DNA of 64,000 nucleotides from Fragum whitleyi (Eukaryota > Mollusca > Bivalvia > Cardiida > Cardiidae): contig OX411547.1 of assembly GCA_948146395.1 (NCBI GenBank), positions 34,927,868 to 34,991,867 on the forward strand. Reading direction: 5' to 3'. Made by a program: the position numbers and the translations under genes. This document shows positions 22,501 to 37,500 of this stretch, in pieces. The notes beneath the pieces are model-generated. The model was given only the letters and a program-made list of their open reading frames with translations. It did no database searches and was not told the origin of the DNA. Numbering within the stretch: the first letter of the stretch is position 1; each line of letters opens with the position of its first letter.

Positions 22501-25500
22501 GCGTGTGGACTTAGACTTTTTACGAAACATGTGAACTTAGGTTTGTGGGGTATATGCGTGTGGACTTAGTCTTTTTAGGAGAAACGCGAGTTGGTTTGAG
22601 AGTAATGTGCATATGGACTTAGTCCTTATCTTACCGATCAAAGACGGAAAGATAGGGACTTAGTATAGGGACTTTGTCTTTGAAATAAGTGCTTGAATGT
22701 ATTGTGAAAGTGAGGAATGCAAAAGGACTTTGACAATTTGCGAAAGAAAATGAATTCTTTCTTGGTGTTGGGTGGACCTGAAAAGGACCGTTTTTGTTGG
22801 TCGATAGTTATGATCTCTTTAGTAGTGGCTGCATCCAAATCGTGCATTGCAAATTGGACAATGTCTCCTAATTCGTTTCTTTATGACCAATGATTCTCCA
22901 TTCCATACCACTCTTCTCCTAAATTGAGTACCCATGTAGATGACATCAGGTAGTGCTCTGTTTAGATGTTCTGTTGTCCTACCCAAGATGGGTCTATCCA
23001 AGTAAATGACATCTTGCAGATTATTCGTTGGTGTCTGCTCAATGGCATTTTCTTGTGGAGAAATGATTTGAGTATCTCTAATCATTCCCTGTACGCGATA
23101 CAGTCGCTCAGCAATGTTCAGCAATTCCTTTGCTATATCGGTGAGTTCTCTACGAATCGGTTCCATGATCTAGAATGTTAAACAGTGGAAAATCCGCTAT
23201 GTATTTATATTGACGACGCGGACCTTGCTGGAAGCACCTCTACTTTGAATTGAAGAAATGGATGTCGAGATTGAAATTTGTGTTTTCTCCAAGCATGAAA
23301 ATACGATATTACTCATTATTCTTTATCATGAATCCGATTCTCTTTACCTTTTTCATGAACAATCATGAGAAGGATGGAATATTAAACGACAACAAAACAC
23401 AAATATTTACATTTTCTATATTTTATTGAACAATGAACTGTGAACTAAGAACAAAAATGAACAATCATGAACATATTTACAATCAATTTTATATTACAAA
23501 ATGTCTATACAATTCTGCTAAATGTCTGTATGAACCACGATGTGACTACTCTGTCATTTTTGTGTAAGTTCCTTGTGCTGAATGTCTTTCTTAGAAGTTT
23601 TTTTTAAGTTGTATCCTCTTGCTACCCCATCCAAGGCAAAAATACAATAGTGTCCACAAGCTTTTCCAAGGATGCTTTGAATAGGTTGGTTATTATAAGT
23701 CCATGAACGTGAATTATTTTGGATAAAATGAGATATTTCCCTATGAAGTGGTGGAAGACCGTATGAGTCAAAGTACATTGCTTTACCATTTGGATAGAAT
23801 ATAACTGCTACCCAATGTTCTCCTGAGTTGTATGAATCTGCTGTATTGATGATATAAGCCTTCACATGTGAAGGTTTTCGCTTTGGCAATAAATCCTTTG
23901 CACACACTCTTCCATTGAGATTTTTAATCCACACTCCACGATCCAAGATATGTTGAATTTCACTGGTGTACATTATTGATCCCAAGACTGCTTTACTTTC
24001 TCACTCCAACGTTCTAGCCATGTATCTGTGAATCCGCACAAAATGTTCTTTTTTATACTTTGCCATAGTCGATAGGCTTCTACTGATTCTTGTTCGTTTA
24101 GTTTTAATTCTTCAAGTTGTGGATACCATGCCTGCATTATTTTGTATGGATTTACTTTAAGCATTGCTTGCTCAATGAACAAGTCTGTATGTTCTTCTCT
24201 ACTCATGAATAAGCAAACAGGGTGTTCTATCTGACCCGGATGATCTATTTGACACCCGTTACAATTGTTATGAACTTCTTCATTGATAAGTTCTTGCAGT
24301 TGATCCACCATACACTTTTGAAAACTGTTGTGAATGTCATTTTTACGAACTGATTCAATGTTTGATGAATATTTCACTTTCTCTGCTTCTTCTCTAAGTT
24401 TTATGGCGTACTGGTATCCAAGCATGATTTTTAGTAATCAGTGATAACTTCTCTAAGACTGTTGATTTCGATTTGATTATCGAATTCAGCGAAAACAATA
24501 ACGTTGATGACTCTAGCAAGGTTAGATCCAAACTGAAGTTCTATTCTCAAGCCTCCAGTTTTTATAGGATGCAACTGTCCTTCTTCACTACCTTGATCCG
24601 CTGTGAGATCAAAACCCCAAAGAGCGAAACCAGCATCATATTCCTCTTTTGTTATACCAAATGATTTGTCAGCACCAATTGATTTTGTGGCATTGAACAA
24701 AGACAGATATGATCTCAGTGTTAGTCCATTTGTGAAGTCAGGTTCAAATGGTTTACCATGAATACTGTGTCCATTGCATGATACGGCTATTTTTCTTACG
24801 TTGAAATGAGAAAAGTTGAATGGGTTTGATGTATAAGATCCATTGAAGGCTCCATTTGTTACCATTCCAATAAAAACACGTTTTGGTAACTGGCCTTGGA
24901 ACAAATGATCTTCCACTTTTGATAGAGTACCGTTAGTGATTGAAAATGTTTTGACTTCTACTCTACGAATAGGGATTTTCATATTATTCTGTGCAATGAG
25001 TTGGTTTAGATTATTTGCAACTACTGGTGACAATTCAACATTTCTAACATGGAAACTTACTGATTCAAACTGAATTTTAACTTTGGGTTCACCTGCATGT
25101 TGAATAATGCAAAATTCTGGACGTGTCTTATTTAATCTTAGTCTGATTTCCACTCCATTTGGAAGATATTTTTCCTGGAGAAAAACATCTAGATGAAGAC
25201 GTCCAAATAATTCCACTGTCTTACTTGCTGCAATAGCCGTTATTCGTTGTTTAATCCCTTCGTTATTTCCGGCGGTTTGAGCATCGTTCATATGTCCTGC
25301 TGTGTCTTTAATCCAGAGTTCTCCAGCTCTCAAATGAGTTTTCTTACTTTCTGGACTATATGACAAAAGGTTTTCAATGTAGGCTCTGTATGGATAATTA
25401 TTTGATCCACTGGTTATCAGTTTGTTATTCAGGTATAGATCTATGTTACTGAACATACTATGTAAGAAATTATTTACTGGTGCAATGTTAGCACCATCTG

Positions 25501-28500
25501 CTAAAGGTGAATCATCTGCTGCTTGGATAATTTTAAATTTAACATACAGAAAGGACTGTGATAAATCCGTCCAAAACTCTGTTTGAGGTGGAATCATAAA
25601 TTCTATTGGTGAATCATTTGCAATTGATGCAACAGGAAAATGTTCAACCCACTGAGATTCCTGCATGCTTGTCATGGTAGGAGGTACTGATAATACATCT
25701 AACTCAGTTTTACTACACTCACATGATCCACTTTGCATCATCTTTTTTTCTTTTTGGATTCAAACAATAATGTTAATCAAAAATATCTAATGGTCTGGCT
25801 GACCTTTTGTTAGTTGGATGTTTCTTTGACGTGATCTTACCACGACGAGATCGAGAATGAGAATGATGTGCTTTGCTTGATTTCTTTTCATTTATACTCG
25901 ATAACAACTTGTTAGTCAAATGTTTCAAGGATTGTTTTCCCCGTGACATGAGAACTTTCTTTGGCTTTTTACGATGTACTAAAATGTCTTGTGCTATTCC
26001 TAATCCTTGTTTAATACCTTCATCTTTTATTGCATGTAGTCCTGATTTAACCATAGGTTTTATTAGTGGTGTTACTGATCTTAATGCAGATTTAAACAAA
26101 GACCCTAAGCCAAAACCATATTGATGTTGAACACCTCTATAAACAGGCACCATGTTTTTTATTTTTGATTTTCTTTGCGCTTACGAAAATGCAACTTTAC
26201 TATTGTCTTGCCAATGACAAACTGAATAGGATGACCAGAATCACCTGTTATATTAATGTGAATGGAATCAAAATCTGATTTTGAAACTGGAAAATAATGT
26301 GGAGCAATAATTTCATGATTGATATGTTGACTTCCATTATCATTTTCAATGGAATTAGATGTTTTAAAAGGTACAACTCGAAGTATTGGAACTAATGTAT
26401 CACCAACAATGGAATATTCAACAATGTCTGAATATACAAATAAATGATTATATCCTGCATCAATGTTTGGTGAATATTTAAACATTTCAAAAACACTTCG
26501 ACCTTTGTAAATTGTTTTTCCATCAAACAAAGGATCACCACCAAGTTTTTGAAATAAGGATTTATTGAATTTAATTCCAGTTTTATTAATATTTCTGAAT
26601 TCAAACTTTGGACGTTTTGATGATTCAGAATATCCAACGTGAATAGTTGCACTACTATCATGAAGTACTTTTCCAATTTCATCATCAATGCATTCATTGA
26701 CTACATCTAACACATGAGATGGCGAGATGTAAGACCCAGGTGTGAAACGAAATTTGATTGCCCATTTTGCAGCATGTCCTGTTGAATTAGTTTTAAGGGC
26801 AGTAATTTCTAATGGATTGTGTTTTCTTTTATTTTCTTCAGATATTTTTTTGTAAATACCAGTATCTGCCGTGATGATATCAAACCTGGCTTCTTCTTCA
26901 CTTATATTTAGAAATTGACTTGGTGTTATCAATTGTGCAAGTCCAACTTCCCAATCTTCTTTATCAATATGAACAGTTTTAGGTAATTTCACTTTAAAAC
27001 AACATTGTGTGTTTGAAGGAAAATAGTTCAAAGAACTATCACTAGGCAAAGTTATGTAGAAGGAATTCATTTTTTACCATCAATGAAATCAAATGCTGAA
27101 TGTTTATTCTGTTTTGTGAATTTTAATCCGGGTGATGGTAGAATGTAGCCTAAAGAACTACTGAGAAGAATTAACCACAATTCACGATTATCACTTTGAA
27201 TACTAAGATGTACTATAGATGTAGCAATAATGGCATAAATGACTATTATTTGTGATACATAAGTGAACTGATTTTTAGGGACACGATTTCCAAAACATGT
27301 GAAAGGAGTTGACTGACTGACACTGTCACCTCCAGATTCCAACTGAGATTGCATGATAATTACTTATGTTTTTATAAGTTTTTTCAAAATCACGTTAAGT
27401 ATGATTCTGGTATCCAACTCTGAAATTTTTTAGGATAACCTTTCCAACTGACTTTAATTTCTTTGATTATTTTTTTACCTTCACGTCTTGTTCGCTTATC
27501 AAGAACTGAATCTATTTCATAAACTTCATCATCTTTTATAAGTTGCAATTCTTGTTCATAAAATGACCCAAGGATAGGTTCATTTGCTAAATCTTTAATT
27601 TTATATGTGATTGGAGATGTTTTTGAATTTACATGAGTGATTTCAAATAATTCTTGTGTCCAATTTGGAAGATATCCTTTCTCAAATGTATGTTTTGTTT
27701 TATTGATACGAACACGATCACCTTTCTTTAATTTTGGTTTCTTTTTTATCTTCTTAATCACTTTTGATTCACTTTTTGCATATAAGTTCTCTGAAATTTT
27801 TGCTTCATTAGAATGATTAACATCTGATGGATTTGCTTTTATGCTCCGGTGAAAAGTATTGTTATAATTATTCACAAAGTTTTGAAGAACATCAATGTAT
27901 CTTCGTGTTTTTTCATGAGTGAAATATTTCCACATTCTAGTTTTCAACGTACGTTGAAATCTTTCCACAATACTTGCTTTAGTCTCTGGATTATCTGTAG
28001 TGAAATAATGGATCTTTTGCTTTTTCAAAAACGTTTGAAAGTCTTTGTTTTTGAACTCACTTCCTTTATCTGTTTGTAATGATAGAGGTTTTCGTGATTT
28101 AAGGATGGACTGAAATGCATTTATCAATGTTTTTCCCATCTTATTCTTGATAGGTACTACCCATGCAAATTTTGAAAAGACATCAATAACACAAAGTAAA
28201 TATCTAAACCCATTATTTTGATTTGAAAATTGTTGCATGTCTGCTAAATCAGCTTGCCATTGGTGATCGATTCCTGCAACAATTGTTTTACGTCTTTGAA
28301 ATTTTCTTCGAAAAGGTTTATGTAAGGTGTATGTTGATTGCCCTTGTAACCATTTTTTAACATCTTGATATGATATGGTTTTCAAAATGGACTTCGCTGC
28401 TTTGTATAATTCTTTTATGCTTGAATATGCAACTTTATTTTTATTTAATCCATAATATAATTTTCTTAACAGTGCTTCTTTGGACTTACGCTTCAGTATG

Positions 28501-31500
28501 CCTCCCATGACTGAAGACTTTTAGAAATTGAATCTTTTTTTTATAGGACTTAAAAGTTGTTGAGTGTAAAGATCTTTTCTTTTTTCTTTTTCATGAGTCG
28601 TGGCATATGGTGACATTTTTCTTAAGTGGCTTAAGGTTCTCTTCTTTATGGTTTTCATTTTGGTTGGAGATCTTACTAAACTTCTGGCGGGGGTTTTAAA
28701 GGGTGTACTAAAACTTATTTCTGATTCACTAGATTCACTTTCAGACAGATATTTTTGCATCCATTGTCATCTTGACATGTTTCCGACTACTTCTTGTGGA
28801 ACATTGCTTTCATGTAAAGCTTTAGAGAATACTTCCCAACCCCTAGGTTCAATTCCTTTTCTCTTACGTAATGAATCATTTATGAGATCAATAATATTTG
28901 AACCTGGGATAGGTTTTCCTTTATATGTAACCATACCTTGATTATCCCATGATATGTTATCATTATCTCTAAGAATATTTAACAGAAGCTTAGCTTTTCT
29001 CTGCATGGTTTTAGGTACACTTTCTAAGATACGATCATGTAATGAAACATTTATTGATTCTGTTCTTGAATCCGCTTCTTGATTTTTTGAAGATTGGGGT
29101 AATGTTGGATTTTTCACTTTTTCAAATGAATTTTGTAGTTTGAACAATGTTTCTCCATACGTTTGTGCTTTGTCTGTTTCAGAAATATCAGTTCTTTCTA
29201 ATGTATTTTTCATATCCTTATAAAGGTGGGAAACATTGGTTACTTGTGGATTTTGTGGTAGAATAGGTTTATGACTTTGTTCATCTCTCCATTGCTTCAA
29301 ATCATTCAGTACTTGGACAGGAACAATGACCATTTTTCTTACTGACATTTTTTGTAAAGGTACTTCTTTACAGAAATCACAGGTTCATAAGATTATAAAG
29401 CTTTAATTGCACCACCAATCCCTCCTATGACAGCTTTACCTAATAATGGTATTAATGCAGACCCTAACAATGGGAGAAATCCACCCTTCTGATTCAAAAT
29501 GCGTTTCTTCTTTTTTACAGACACTGATTTTGAAGCAAGATTTCGAAGATGTTGACGGTTTGAATACAACTTCTTCTTCTGAGCATCTGTTAGGTGTACA
29601 TTGCCTTTTAAAACATTGTGACAACATTCTGATATACATCTTATCACTGGAGATGATAATTCTTTTACTAATTTTTTTCTTAGCTTCGGTGAAGATTTCA
29701 TTAATGCCATAACCATATGACCATGTTTCCTAATTAAAGGAACTTTTCTTATTTTTTTCACCATGTTATCACTTCTTCAGATAAATCATAAATGATAAAG
29801 AGCGTGTAATATCAAAAGTATTTATTAGGTAGAAAATTTTTCTCGTAATGCTGTAAGAGCTATTCTAGCTGGAGAAGATACAGTTCTCATATCCAAAGTT
29901 GTTAAGGGTGAAAAGGGTGCAATTCCATATTTTCTGTTTCTAAGTTTCTGCTGACTTGATTTTGGCATACGTCGTGGTGTAATGAAATCACTGTCATAAC
30001 TTGAATCAGAGGTTGAACTTGAGATCGGGGTTGAAAAACGGGCAGATGAATTCGGAGACATAGAACTTGATAAGAATGAAGGTGGAGATATATGCATCGG
30101 TGTTTGTGGTGAATGAATTGATGAAATGGGGGAAACATTTGGTGTAACATTTGTTGATGACATTTTAGAAAAAGGGCTTTGTGATCTTCTCATTGTAATG
30201 AACCTTTCATCAATCGAGAATTTGTTTTTTGATTTCTTTGGAGAATTTTTCTTTGGTGATTTTCTTTTCAAATTTCTTTTCACAACTTTTTTCTTTGGAG
30301 ATTTTCTTTTCACAGATTTTTTCTTAGGAGATTTTCTTTTTACAACTTTTTTCTTTGGAGATTTTCTTTTAACAGAATTTTTCTTCTTGGGAGATTTTCT
30401 TTTAACAGATTTTTTATCATGACCAAATTTTCTTGCAGTTCTTTCTCCATCCCATCTAAGGAGACTTCTAATTATTACACCACCAAGAAAACCACCACCA
30501 CCTGGTTTCAATATGATTTTACGTTTTACTTGTTCATTAATGTTTGGATCTGCAAGCTTAGCTACATCATCTCTATGTTTATTCATATATGTAACAGTTT
30601 GCTTTGGTAGCTTGATTCTATTTTCAATGATATTTTGTGCTGCCAAAGAAAACCATTTCAATATTTCCTTTAAACCAGCATTCAATAACGCTTCTCTTTC
30701 ATACTTGTTTGTCTGTCGACTTAAGTTCTGTAAAGCATGAATCACTGATGTAGATGTTCTTGGTAAGGCCATGTTCACTCAATGACTTAGATCAAAAGAC
30801 TGGACTTGAATGATCACAAGTTCACCCATTTATACAGGTGAATAAATAATTGGACCTTGATCTTCATTCTTTGTATACCATCTATGAAATATATCAGTTC
30901 TAAATCTCAATACTTTTTGAGTTCGAGAATGAAAATCAATGACCAAATAACCATGAGGCAAGGATGTTGCATCATTGTACGCAGAAATCAAATGTGGGGC
31001 TTGCATTTGATTTGCTAGAGTCTTTATTTGGTTATTATCACGTTCATTGCGAAAAAGTATCATGTATCTTGAATTCAAACTAATGGTTCTACTTGATTTT
31101 GACTGTGAAAACATATTTTGTGTTATATAGATAACACTTGCATTACGATGATGACCTTTTCTAGTAAACCATAATTTAATTTTCTCTTCATCTTCTTCAC
31201 CTAACATATCATCAAATATTACTAAATGTGGTATAGATGCATCACTCACAATTTCATTTTCATCTTCAGGTATTCCGTCAATGAAAGTAATGAAATCAAA
31301 TTTTTCTTTCATGATAATGTATGCATTTTGCCATTCTTTATAACACCAAGTAATTCTTTTTGGTGCAATGTCAAATAAGTCTTCACGATAATCTATCAAT
31401 TTGTGAACGAATTCTGTTTTACCACATCCACTTGGACCAGAAATGAAAATATTACAAGGATGGTTAAACAAGAGGGAGAGAATATCTACATCCATTTCTT

Positions 31501-34500
31501 ACGTCCTAACCATTCAATGGATAGAAATAAAATGACAAAGATATATTCATTTTATAACTTTTATTCTTTAACATTTTTGAAACATAAAACATTCTTTTAC
31601 AACATTTTTTACAATAACATTTTTACAATAACATATTTACAATTTCATTTTTTTATTTTATAAAAAACATTTTTAAAAAAATATTTTAAAAATATTTTTT
31701 AAAAAAATATTTTAAAAATATTTTTCAAAAATATTTTCAAAAAAGTTTTTTGAAATTCACAACTTTCATTTTTTTTAAAAAAAATTCATCAACAAGTTTT
31801 TAACAGTTCGTTAGTCATGATTAAATCCACCTTTAAGTCCACTTATCCATGTCCAATAATGATTCAATATTGATTCGGATACTATAATACTTTGCAATTT
31901 GACCTTTAGGCAAATATCTACTTCTCCAGACCTTGTTACATGCAACAGCTATTGTTATAGCTTCCAGTAATGGATCAATACCTCCGTACTCAATAAACAC
32001 TTTCCTGAAATGACCACACCCCCTTCTGAGGATATCAACATCTGAACGACAATATGACTCCATTTCTTTTTGAAAATTGAAAGTTTCTTTGTTTGTAACC
32101 TTTTCATTATACCATTTCATGAACTCTTTTCTTAATTCTGGGGACATAGAGTCACACATGTAATAGGAGGTATCAAGATATGGACCATCATAGTCCCAAA
32201 ACTGATCAGTATTGGCAAGATGAGGAAAGAACCCCTTTTTCATTTCTTCCAGACCAAACGTATCAGGGAATTTACCAAGACGAAAGTTCATGAAGTTATA
32301 GGAGTCGATCAAACGAACTCCATTCAACTCCAATTTCATGATACTGTTACCATTCATGATCAGAGATGGGGGTTGATTCCCAATTCTTATTATTTCATTC
32401 AAGATAAATTGGGCATCGTATCCTTTTGCATTGTGAGCAATAGCAGTCATCCCCTTGTGCTGGTTAGAGAAGAGCCATTTACAAAAATCAGTCAGAGTGC
32501 TATCACCTTGAAATATAACCTCCCTTCCTTCGGCGAACTCACTGCATGTTGAACAGTGATAATCAAGTGACTTATCTATGCATTCATCACAAGCTCTCTG
32601 TGCTATGCAATAGTTTGGAATATGTAGACCAGTATCTTGCTTGCATTCAAAATCATAGAAAATAAACAATGGTTTATTCTTTATATCACCTACAACATCA
32701 TCATCCACATCATCATCACTTTGATCATCCTTGCAAGACTTTTTTTCTTTTTTAAATTCTCTATCACCATTGTCACCTTTCTGTATCTTACTTTCGTAAG
32801 GCTGAATATGACAACGATGATCAGAATTAGTAACCTTTTTGCAGTAACGACACCTTTTCATACCTTTGCAAACATGATTATTTGTTCTAACATTGTATTG
32901 TTGCTTGCATTTGCTGCAAAGTTTTACCAGATTACATATGGATTTTTTCTTTTTACCTTCAATTCTTCTATGATTATCAAAGCATTCTTGACCAAAAAAC
33001 TTTCTTTTGCAACCATGACAGTAAAATTCTATGTTGTAAATATCACAACGTGGGGATGTGAAACAAGCTGAACAAATGTACTCACAGTAATGCGACTCTC
33101 TATGATCATATCCAATATCACAAAATTCACAATAATAGCCACAGGATAGAAACCCTGTCATACTTGTAATAAAGTCATAATGTCCTTGATGGTAATACAA
33201 ATGTATTACTTTGCTATCCTGGTACACTACTGGATGTTGAAATGTCATTTCCCCTTTAGAATGTTGTTGATGGACTTTGATCACATAGTTCTGCTCGTAC
33301 AAATAGGTCTGGACCAGCTTGTACTCATCAACTCCACATGGTTTGTTAGGAGAAATTCCTACTTCCATCAGTAAACGTTCAGCTTCATCCTTTTGCATCG
33401 TCTTGTTTGAACGTTGAATAAAATTCCATTTTCTTTTCCATTCATCACTATCATCTCGGTTTACATGGTGTATTCCAACGACAACTGCCCTTGCAAAACA
33501 CATACTGTCTTCTGCATTTTTAATTTCAACAATTGATTTTTTCTTCTTTTGTTACGTGCCAATGTAACACGAACAAAGAAGCCAGCAACAAACTTTACAA
33601 TTAACAATATTTATTGACAATAATACCAGAATTATTGACAATATGAAATTAATACAAAAACAATTTACAATACCTTGAATGTTTAATCCTAAAGTTTTAA
33701 TTTTAGATCCAATTTAATTAAGTTCCTGGTCCACAAATAATAAGTCCAATGATATCCGAATTTAAAATTAAACACGCTTTTAAACACACTTTTAAGATAA
33801 CAAGAAATCCCCTTTTAGTTTAACACAGTACTACTAAATGAAACCATAAGTCTAAATCAAGTGAACCAAGAATGCTGTAGGAACCCCTTTATATAATACT
33901 ATAGAACAATCTGGAATAGTATAGAACATAAGAATACTCTAGAGTCTGAATCACCTTCCAAAAGGCCTTTCTAGAAAGATCTACATAATTCTACATACAT
34001 TTACGTAACAGAATCAAGAGATAAGAAAATTCCCAGTCTAAAAATAGACACGGTAAATACCATTAGGTTTATTTATAGCTTATACATAACACTTCCCCCC
34101 TTGAAAGAAAAAAGAAAGGTTTATGAAATAAATCTTTCTTTTTGTATTATCTTTAGCATATACAATGATAATATACTTTACATAATTAATAATATCATGA
34201 TTTGTTGAAACATTTCAGCACATCTAGCATGAAAATACAAACAATTTTCATCAAAAGAATTGAAAAAGAGATATATATATATACAAACATATATACATAT
34301 AAACAAAAAATATAGTGAAATGGTACTGTTAAATTCAATTTTATATTAAAGATAAGACAATTCAAAATTTTAGACTCTTGACAGAGCATCTGGTATAATA
34401 TTGTCTTTTCCTTTAATGTGTCTTACATCAAGATCAAATTCTTGAAGTGACAAACTCCACCTCAATAATCTTTGGTTCTTACTCTTAAGTTTGTGAAGAA

Positions 34501-37500
34501 AACTTAAGGGATTGTGATCACTGAAAACAACTATAGGAGAAGTTGCAGATGTTAAATAAACTTCAAAATGTTGGATTGCCAAAATCAGAGCAAGACATTC
34601 TTTTTCAATGGTTGAGTAGTTTTTCTGATGTTTGTTTAATTGTTTAGAAAAATAACAAACGGGATGATCAATACCATCATCGTCTTCTTGCAAGAGAACA
34701 GCACCAATACCCACATCACTTGCATCAACAGCTAATTTAAAACATTTGTCAAAATCAGGTGCTAAAAGAACTGGTGTGCTCTTTAGTATGGCTTTCAAGC
34801 GATCAAAGGCAACTTGACAGTTATCATTCCATTTGAACTTAACATTTTTCTTTAATAAATTTGTTAAAGGTTCAGCTATTATAGAAAAATTCTTACAAAA
34901 CTTTCTATAGTAGCCAGCCATACCAAGAAATCGCATCAGTTGCTTTTTAGTAGCAGGCACTGGAAACTCAGAGATAGCATTGACCTTAGATTCTAAAGGT
35001 TTAACTTGACCCTGTCCCACAAGATGTCCTAAAAAAGTAACAGTAGCATGGCAAAATTCTGTTTTTCCCAGATTAACAGTCAATTTTGCTTCACTGAGAC
35101 GGTCGAAGAATTGTTTGATTCTTTGAAGGTGGTCACTCCATGTATCTGTATAGATGATGACATCATCGATGTATGCGTCACAGCCATCCAAGCCAGCTAT
35201 AACCATATTTACAAGCCGCTGAAACGTCGCAGGAGAATTTTTCATCCCAAACGGCATAACTTTGTACTGGTACAGACCAGTTGGAGTAGCAAATGCTGAT
35301 ACTTCTTTAGCCCTATCAGTGAGCGGAACTTGCCAGAATCCTTTGAGAAGGTCAAATTTGGTGACATATTTAGAATTACCGACTTTGTCAATACAGTCAT
35401 CAATTCTTGGAATTGGAAAAGAGTCAGTTTTTGTCACAGAGTTCACTTTTCGATAGTCAGTACACATTCTGTATGTTCCATTTGGCTTTGGAACTAATAT
35501 ACATGGTGAACTGTAATTACTTTGGCTGGGTTCAATAAAGTTATTCTCCAATAAGTAATTCACTTCATCTTGAAGGGCTTTTTGTTTCACTGGATTCATT
35601 CTATAAGGATGTTGTTTTATTGGTTGAGAATCTTCCACAATGACATCATGATATATTTTATCAGTTCTTGTGGGGATGTCAGGAAATAAGTGTTTATATT
35701 CATTAATCAACTGTTTCAGCTCTTCTCGTTGAGATGGCTCCAAATGTGAAAGTTTGTCGTCAAGATTCTTAAGTATTTCAGAGTTCTCAAGTTTAGGTGG
35801 ACCAGGAACAGATTTTTCACTAAAGTCTGCACTAACTTCTGATTCAATCATATTTGATTGTTGTGGGACAGTGTTTACAACTGTAACTGGTTTTGAAATA
35901 GAGCTATCTCTGTCAAAATACTTTTTTAACATGTTTACATGACACATTTGTTTATTTTTACGCCTTCCGGGAGTATTGATGATATAATTCAAATCACTTG
36001 TTTTCTTATCAATAGTATACGGGCCATAATATCTTGCCTGTAAGGGTCGGCCAGGTATTGGCAAAAGAGCAAGGACTTTATCACCTGGTTCGAATTTCCT
36101 ATCAACACTATGCTTGTCATATCTTGCCTTCATTTTGCTCTGAGATGATTTAAGATTTGACCTAGCAACCTCACATGCCCTAGACAGTTTATTTCTGAAG
36201 TCAGAAACATACTGTAACAAGTTCAAGGGTGTTTCATCATCAGCAAGAAATTTCTCTTTTAAGAGTGTTAATGGCCCACGAACAGAATGACCAAAAACTA
36301 ACTCAAAGGGGCTAAAGCCAAGAGATTCTTGAACAGATTCTCTGACTGCAAATAATAGCAAATGAATACCTTCATCCCAATTTTTATCAGTATCAAAACA
36401 ATATGACCTTATCATATTCTTTAGGGTCTGATGAAATCTTTCTAAAGCACCTTGACTTTCAGGGTGATAAGCAGATGACCGATATTGCTTGATACCTAAT
36501 TCATGCATAACCTGTTGGAATATGCCTGACATGAAGTTTGATCCTTGATCAGACTGAACTGATTTTGGAAGGCCAACAAAAGTAAAGAACTTGACAAGAG
36601 CCTTAATAATTGACTTTGCCTTAATGTTCCTTAAAGGAATTGCTTCTGGGAAGCGGGTAGAAGCACACATAATTGTCAACAAATATTCAGAACCTGACTT
36701 GGTTTTTGGTAAAGGACCAACGCAGTCTATTATTATTCGACTGAAAGGTTCATCAAAAGCTGGAATGGGTTGTAACCTTGCTTTTGGAATAACTTGGTTA
36801 GGTTTCCCTACCATTTGACAAGTGTGGCAACTTTTACAATATTTGGAAACATCCGATTTAAGTCCAGGCCAAAAGAAATGAGTCATAATCTTGTGATAAG
36901 TCTTGTTTACACCTAAATGACCAGACATTGGACTTTCATGGGCTATACTAAGTATTTCATGGCGATATGACTTTGGAACAACAATTTGGTGATGAACAGC
37001 CCAATCGTCATCAGCTGGGACATCAAATGGTCGCCATTTTCTCATCAGAATACCATTCTTTTTATAGTAACAAACAGGATTCTGAGACATTTCTTTTTCG
37101 GGTAATGCCCTATCAATTAACTTTGAAATCTCAGGATCATTTTGCTGTTCCTGGATTAACTTTGACTTTGAATGCGTTTCATGACCTTGGTCATTTGACC
37201 TTGGAGATGACTGACAAAATTTTGACGAGTCTGTCTGAGTATCAGGCAGACTAAGATTAAAAGACTTTTTAATCTCGTCATTGAAATATTGACCAACAAA
37301 AGTATCAGTTAAGTCAATATCATTTGAATTTTTCAAGGAAGCTTTTTTAGCCATACCCCGAGTTACTGCACATGAAGGGTACAAATCAGGTATTTCCTGC
37401 AAAATAGGATCATCTGTTTGACCTACATTAGGTGTGTCAGTTACAAGAGGATTAACAACAACCTTATCTCCAGCTAAGTCATTGCCTAGCAATAAATGTA

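Larger units (their letters stand above)
22389..22809. repeat. Polinton left terminal inverted repeat
   Basis: About 421 bp matching 44242-44613 in inverse orientation, at roughly nine of ten positions by eye. It carries one extra unit of about 54 bp (GTGGACTTAGACTTTTTACG...GGTATATGCG) and has lost 12 nt of the terminal palindrome. Inside lie a histone-type stem-loop and the downstream CAAGAAAGA (minus strand). Confidence 0.9.

Noticed and set aside
22638..22847. ORF of 69 codons in the left TIR with a similar one in the right TIR (44171-44425)
   Set aside because: The similarity follows from the inverted repeat. The ORFs run through the stem-loop and downstream element and overlap the end genes in another frame, so they are not taken as genes.
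30126..30422. Phe/Leu-rich ORF opposite the SPKK repeats
   Set aside because: It is the complement of the lysine-rich repeat and has no independent support.
32637..33071. 144-codon plus-strand ORF
   Set aside because: Antisense shadow of the Cys-rich and exonuclease region of PolB.
34195..34389. 64-codon ORF after gag-pol, possible env
   Set aside because: Too short, AT-rich and hydrophobic by composition only; no signal peptide, cleavage site or glycosylation pattern of an envelope protein.
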